Positions 22,541 through 24,349 of a stretch of DNA of 24,349 bases are shown here, piece by piece. The stretch comes from a virus. Within the stretch, counting starts at the first letter, position 1. Each line of letters begins with the position of its first letter. The notes beneath the pieces are model-generated. The model made no database searches, was not told where the DNA came from, and worked only from the letters and a program-made list of their open reading frames with translations. The DNA is taken from positions 1-24,349 of IMG/VR virus record IMGVR_UViG_3300008258_000063. One strand, written 5' to 3'. Made by a program: the position numbers and the translations under genes.

Positions 22541-22722
22541 GATTTATAACCACCGCCCTTGCTCTTGTACTGACGAGCTAGAAGCTGTGCCTTTCTTGCT
22601 GACCATTCGCCAGGGTCTCCACCTTTACTACCTGCCTTAATCTTGTTAAACAAGGTCTTACGCATAGTAGGTTTGGTGTAGACTCCTGCTTGGTTTACTT
22701 TAGACTTAGGCTTAGTAGCCAC
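22537..22722 (-). CDS. Small basic conserved protein (61 aa, GTG start)
   Basis: The frame runs up to GTG 22731, but the GTG at 22722 is preferred because it gives the product MATKPKSKVNQAGVYTKPTM, the N terminus I know from related phages. The rest includes RKTLFNKIKAGSKGGDPGEW and SARKAQLLARQYKSKGGGY. The protein is Lys/Arg/Gly-rich and probably binds nucleic acid or packs with it, but function is unknown. It overlaps the upstream 47-residue gene by 11 bases and the downstream one by 4. Confidence 0.7.
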   Translation of the reverse strand: MATKPKSKVNQAGVYTKPTMRKTLFNKIKAGSKGGDPGEWSARKAQLLARQYKSKGGGYKS

Positions 22723-22855
22723 GCATTGCACCCATCTTCTTAGCTGGCTTAGCTTTAGGAGTAGTCATCTTCATGCCTGTTTTCTGAGCATATGACTTAG
22801 CTTGCTTCTTACCCTTAGTTGTATAGGGGAACTTCTTGTCTTTGACCATTGGCAT
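22712..22855 (-). CDS. Tiny very basic protein (47 aa)
   Basis: An ATG at 22855-22853 with AAAGGAAATAAT in front opens a 47-residue frame ending at TAA 22714-22712. The product starts MPMVKDKKFPYTTKGKKQAK and ends KPAKKMGAMRGY, almost a third Lys. It starts the run of four small basic genes and overlaps the second by 11 bases. No family is assigned. The ribosome-binding site and packing support a real gene. Confidence 0.65.
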   Translation of the reverse strand: MPMVKDKKFPYTTKGKKQAKSYAQKTGMKMTTPKAKPAKKMGAMRGY

Positions 22856-22877
22856 ATTATTTCCTTTTGTTTAGTTG

Positions 22878-23231
22878 TTATACAAAGTTTTGTACGGTAC
22901 TGCGTTGCTCTAATTCTAGTGTTACAATACAGCTTGCATTCGTTGCACCAGTTTCAATTAATACACGAATCTCATCATGCTCATCTAAGACTACATGGGC
23001 TTGTCCGTCAATGCGTAAGAAGTTCTTACCTGTTAAAGAATAATCATATACTACAGCAATCTCTACATTCTCAGAAGCGTCATACCAGAATGCTCTGAAG
23101 TTCTTAGCAGAAGCTGTGCCGTTGTAAGCATACAATAAAGTCCACTTAGCAATGTTCCTAGTTGGAACAGTAAACATTGTTGTCAATGTATTAGCAGTAA
23201 GATTCTTGCCTACGGAATGTGGTCTACTCAT
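22878..23231 (-). CDS. Conserved beta-rich virion-type protein (117 aa)
   Basis: The 117-residue protein begins MSRPHSVGKNLTANTLTTMF and is beta-strand rich (TVPTRNIAKWTLLYAYN, NVEIAVVYDYSL, IRVLIETGATNASCIVTLE). This pattern is common in small virion proteins of aquatic phages located near tail genes, often of unknown exact location (head decoration or tail-tip base). Its start overlaps the XhlA-like stop as ATGA (23231-23228). A 22-base gap with a good ribosome-binding site follows it. Confidence 0.65.
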   Translation of the reverse strand: MSRPHSVGKNLTANTLTTMFTVPTRNIAKWTLLYAYNGTASAKNFRAFWYDASENVEIAVVYDYSLTGKNFLRIDGQAHVVLDEHDEIRVLIETGATNASCIVTLELEQRSTVQNFV

Positions 23232-23380
23232 TTAAGTACCAAAGTTAATAAAGTTATGATAATAAATCCAGCAGTGCCTATGAGAATCTGTTCTAGTCTC
23301 TTTAGTCTAGCGTGTATCTGTTCGTATCGAACCTTACAGACTTCTTCGTGGCTTAGGAGTTTTAATTCAGCTTCGGTCAT
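23228..23380 (-). CDS. Small XhlA/hemolysin-like membrane protein (50 aa)
   Basis: The ATG at 23380 overlaps the adhesin stop as ATGA, so it is chosen over an in-frame ATG at 23416 that would lie inside the adhesin gene. The 50-residue product has a charged helix with VCKVRYEQIHARLKRLEQIL followed by one membrane span (IGTAGFIIITLLTLVLK). The IHxRLxRLE-then-membrane layout is that of the XhlA/hemolysin family, small anchored proteins that help lysis in Bacillus prophages. It is far from the holin-endolysin pair. Confidence 0.7.
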   Translation of the reverse strand: MTEAELKLLSHEEVCKVRYEQIHARLKRLEQILIGTAGFIIITLLTLVLK

Positions 23381-24349
23381 GTAACACCAACCCACGATAC
23401 TAGATTTTCGTTCCATACATAGCTTTTACCATCAGTGGGATACGGATATGGAGGATTCCATAAACAAGTCTCATCATTTAATAACCAGCTTGGGTGTGGT
23501 TTTGGAGGAACAAACGCATCTCTTACTGCATCATAGGTATAACCTATGCCAGCATAGTTTTTACGAAAAGGAACACCGCCTAACATATGAATACCTCCAT
23601 GAGTATTATAAGAAGTCTGTTTATAAACTTCGCCTGTTCTAGCGGATAGTTCTATCTCTTTGCCATTATCTTCATCACGACCTACTGTAACAAAGATTAC
23701 AGTAAATCCACCGGCAGAACTAGATGTTTGAGTAACTCCACCTGAAAATGTAGCACTATAAGAATCTGGAATTTTAATTACAACAATACCAGAACCGCCA
23801 TTTGCACCGCTTGCCCAAGTACCGTTATAAGAACCTGCACCGCCACCGCCACCTTTATTTGTCTCCCCAACAGTTCCTGCTGCACCGCTACTACCTCCAG
23901 CACCACCTCCATCTGACGCAGTTCCACCAGTAGCAATAAAACCAACTCCACCAGCAGCACCCCCACCGCCAGCACGACCTACACTTGATCCTGTAATTGA
24001 AGAAGAAACTCCAGTACCGCCACCACCATTGACAGTCGTAGTTCCAGTTCCACCAACCCCACCAGCTCCACCGCCACCACCGGGACCGTAACTTGGAGAG
24101 CCTGTATTTTGACCACCAGCAAATCCTTGATTAGCAGTTCCAGCAGCAGCAGTAAATGTTGGCGCACCGCCAAAAGTTCCTGCGCCGCCTCCTGATCCAC
24201 CTGAATTACCAGCAGCACCACCCCCACCATAACCGCCACCAGTTGAAGTAATGGTTGATAAAACAGAATTGCTACCATTAGTTCCACTTCCAGTTGCACC
24301 TGAACCACCGCCACCAACAGTTACTGTATAAGTTGTTCCTATATTTAAA
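23377..24349 (-). CDS. Gly-rich tail adhesin with C-terminal aromatic domain (5' end outside window)
   Basis: The minus-strand frame is open from the window edge to the TGA at 23379-23377 (323 residues seen), with no stop in between; it has no ATG in its first two thirds, so a start-based scan reads it as two hydrophobic Val/Leu ORFs in another frame. The visible part begins with a beta motif GTTYTVTVGGGG. Gly-rich runs follow (YGGGGAAGNSGGSGGGAG, then GPGGGGGAGGVGGTG). A motif GSGIVVIKIPDSYSATFSGG, common to phage Gly-rich tail fibres, ends that part. A Trp/Tyr/Pro-rich C-terminal domain follows (FRKNYAGIGYTYDAVRDAFV, WNPPYPYP, YVWNENLVSWV), like one I know as separate proteins of cyanophages. 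The likely role is adhesion to the host. Confidence 0.85.
   Translation of the reverse strand, partial: LNIGTTYTVTVGGGGSGATGSGTNGSNSVLSTITSTGGGYGGGGAAGNSGGSGGGAGTFGGAPTFTAAAGTANQGFAGGQNTGSPSYGPGGGGGAGGVGGTGTTTVNGGGGTGVSSSITGSSVGRAGGGGAAGGVGFIATGGTASDGGGAGGSSGAAGTVGETNKGGGGGAGSYNGTWASGANGGSGIVVIKIPDSYSATFSGGVTQTSSSAGGFTVIFVTVGRDEDNGKEIELSARTGEVYKQTSYNTHGGIHMLGGVPFRKNYAGIGYTYDAVRDAFVPPKPHPSWLLNDETCLWNPPYPYPTDGKSYVWNENLVSWVGVT

Noticed and set aside
22723-22731. GTG 22731 as start of the 61-residue basic protein
   Set aside because: It adds three residues not seen in proteins of this type; GTG 22722 gives the familiar MATKPKSK start.
23381-23416. Upstream ATG 23416 for the XhlA-like protein
   Set aside because: It lies in the adhesin coding end, while ATG 23380 forms the usual ATGA overlap with the adhesin stop.
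23778-23975. Minus-strand ORF of 65 residues, Leu/Val-rich
   Set aside because: Same cause as the preceding one; it is a shadow of the Gly-rich adhesin frame.
23979-24317. Minus-strand ORF of 112 residues, Val/Leu/Gln-rich
   Set aside because: It is a wrong-frame reading of the Gly-rich adhesin: GGT/GGA codons shifted by one base read as Val, Leu and Gln. The true frame is open across the whole segment.
1-24349. tRNA genes, CRISPR array, integrase, transposase or attachment site
   Set aside because: Looked for across both strands by eye; no cloverleaf, spaced direct repeats, recombinase motifs or insertion-sequence ends were found.

Overview
This window looks like part of the genome of a lytic, T7-like (podovirus-type) bacteriophage, of the kind common in marine and freshwater samples. 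The evidence is a T7-style replication set (primase-helicase, family A DNA polymerase, acidic-tailed ssDNA-binding protein, 5'-3' exonuclease, PD-(D/E)XK nuclease, DUF3310 protein), a T7-style tail and core set (tail tubular proteins A and B, three internal-virion-type proteins), several small proteins of types I associate with aquatic phages, and dense packing with 1-14 bp gene overlaps. I see no integrase, repressor, tRNA, CRISPR or insertion sequence. The host is probably a Gram-negative bacterium, because the promoters I can find are near-consensus sigma-70 type.

Layout. Bases 1-12219 are one rightward arm: a truncated gene, an early segment with two sigma-70-like promoters (50-78 and 325-353) and three small proteins, then primase-helicase, two small membrane proteins, an FkbM methyltransferase, DNA polymerase, two small proteins, a third promoter (5524-5552), ssDNA-binding protein, exonuclease, a conserved hypothetical, a nuclease, a metallophosphoesterase, a DUF3310 protein, a glycosyltransferase-like protein, a B12-dependent (class II) ribonucleotide reductase and two tiny ORFs. 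A strong intrinsic terminator (12226-12247) ends this arm.

Bases 12246-24349 are one leftward arm of virion and lysis genes. In transcription order they are: a Gly-rich tail adhesin (5' end outside the window), a small XhlA-like membrane protein, a virion-type protein, four tiny very basic proteins, tail tubular A, tail tubular B, a collar-type tail fibre, a 98-residue protein, three internal virion (core) proteins, a coiled-coil membrane protein, a 3-TM-type holin and an M15 peptidase endolysin. A near-perfect sigma-70 promoter (22028-22056) sits directly in front of tail tubular A and would give a leaderless message. The two arms converge, and the endolysin stop codon lies inside the T-tract of the rightward terminator.

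How the genes work together: the right arm replicates and recombines DNA and supplies dNTPs by reducing ribonucleotides with cobalamin. It also carries two possible surface- or glycan-modifying enzymes (FkbM methyltransferase and GT9-like protein). The left arm builds the tail and ejection core and lyses the cell. Terminase, portal, scaffold, capsid and any phage RNA polymerase are not in this window. The two arms could be transcribed by host RNA polymerase. No gene-free stretch longer than 300 bases exists; the longest is 342-440, which holds a promoter and a tandem ribosome-binding-site repeat.
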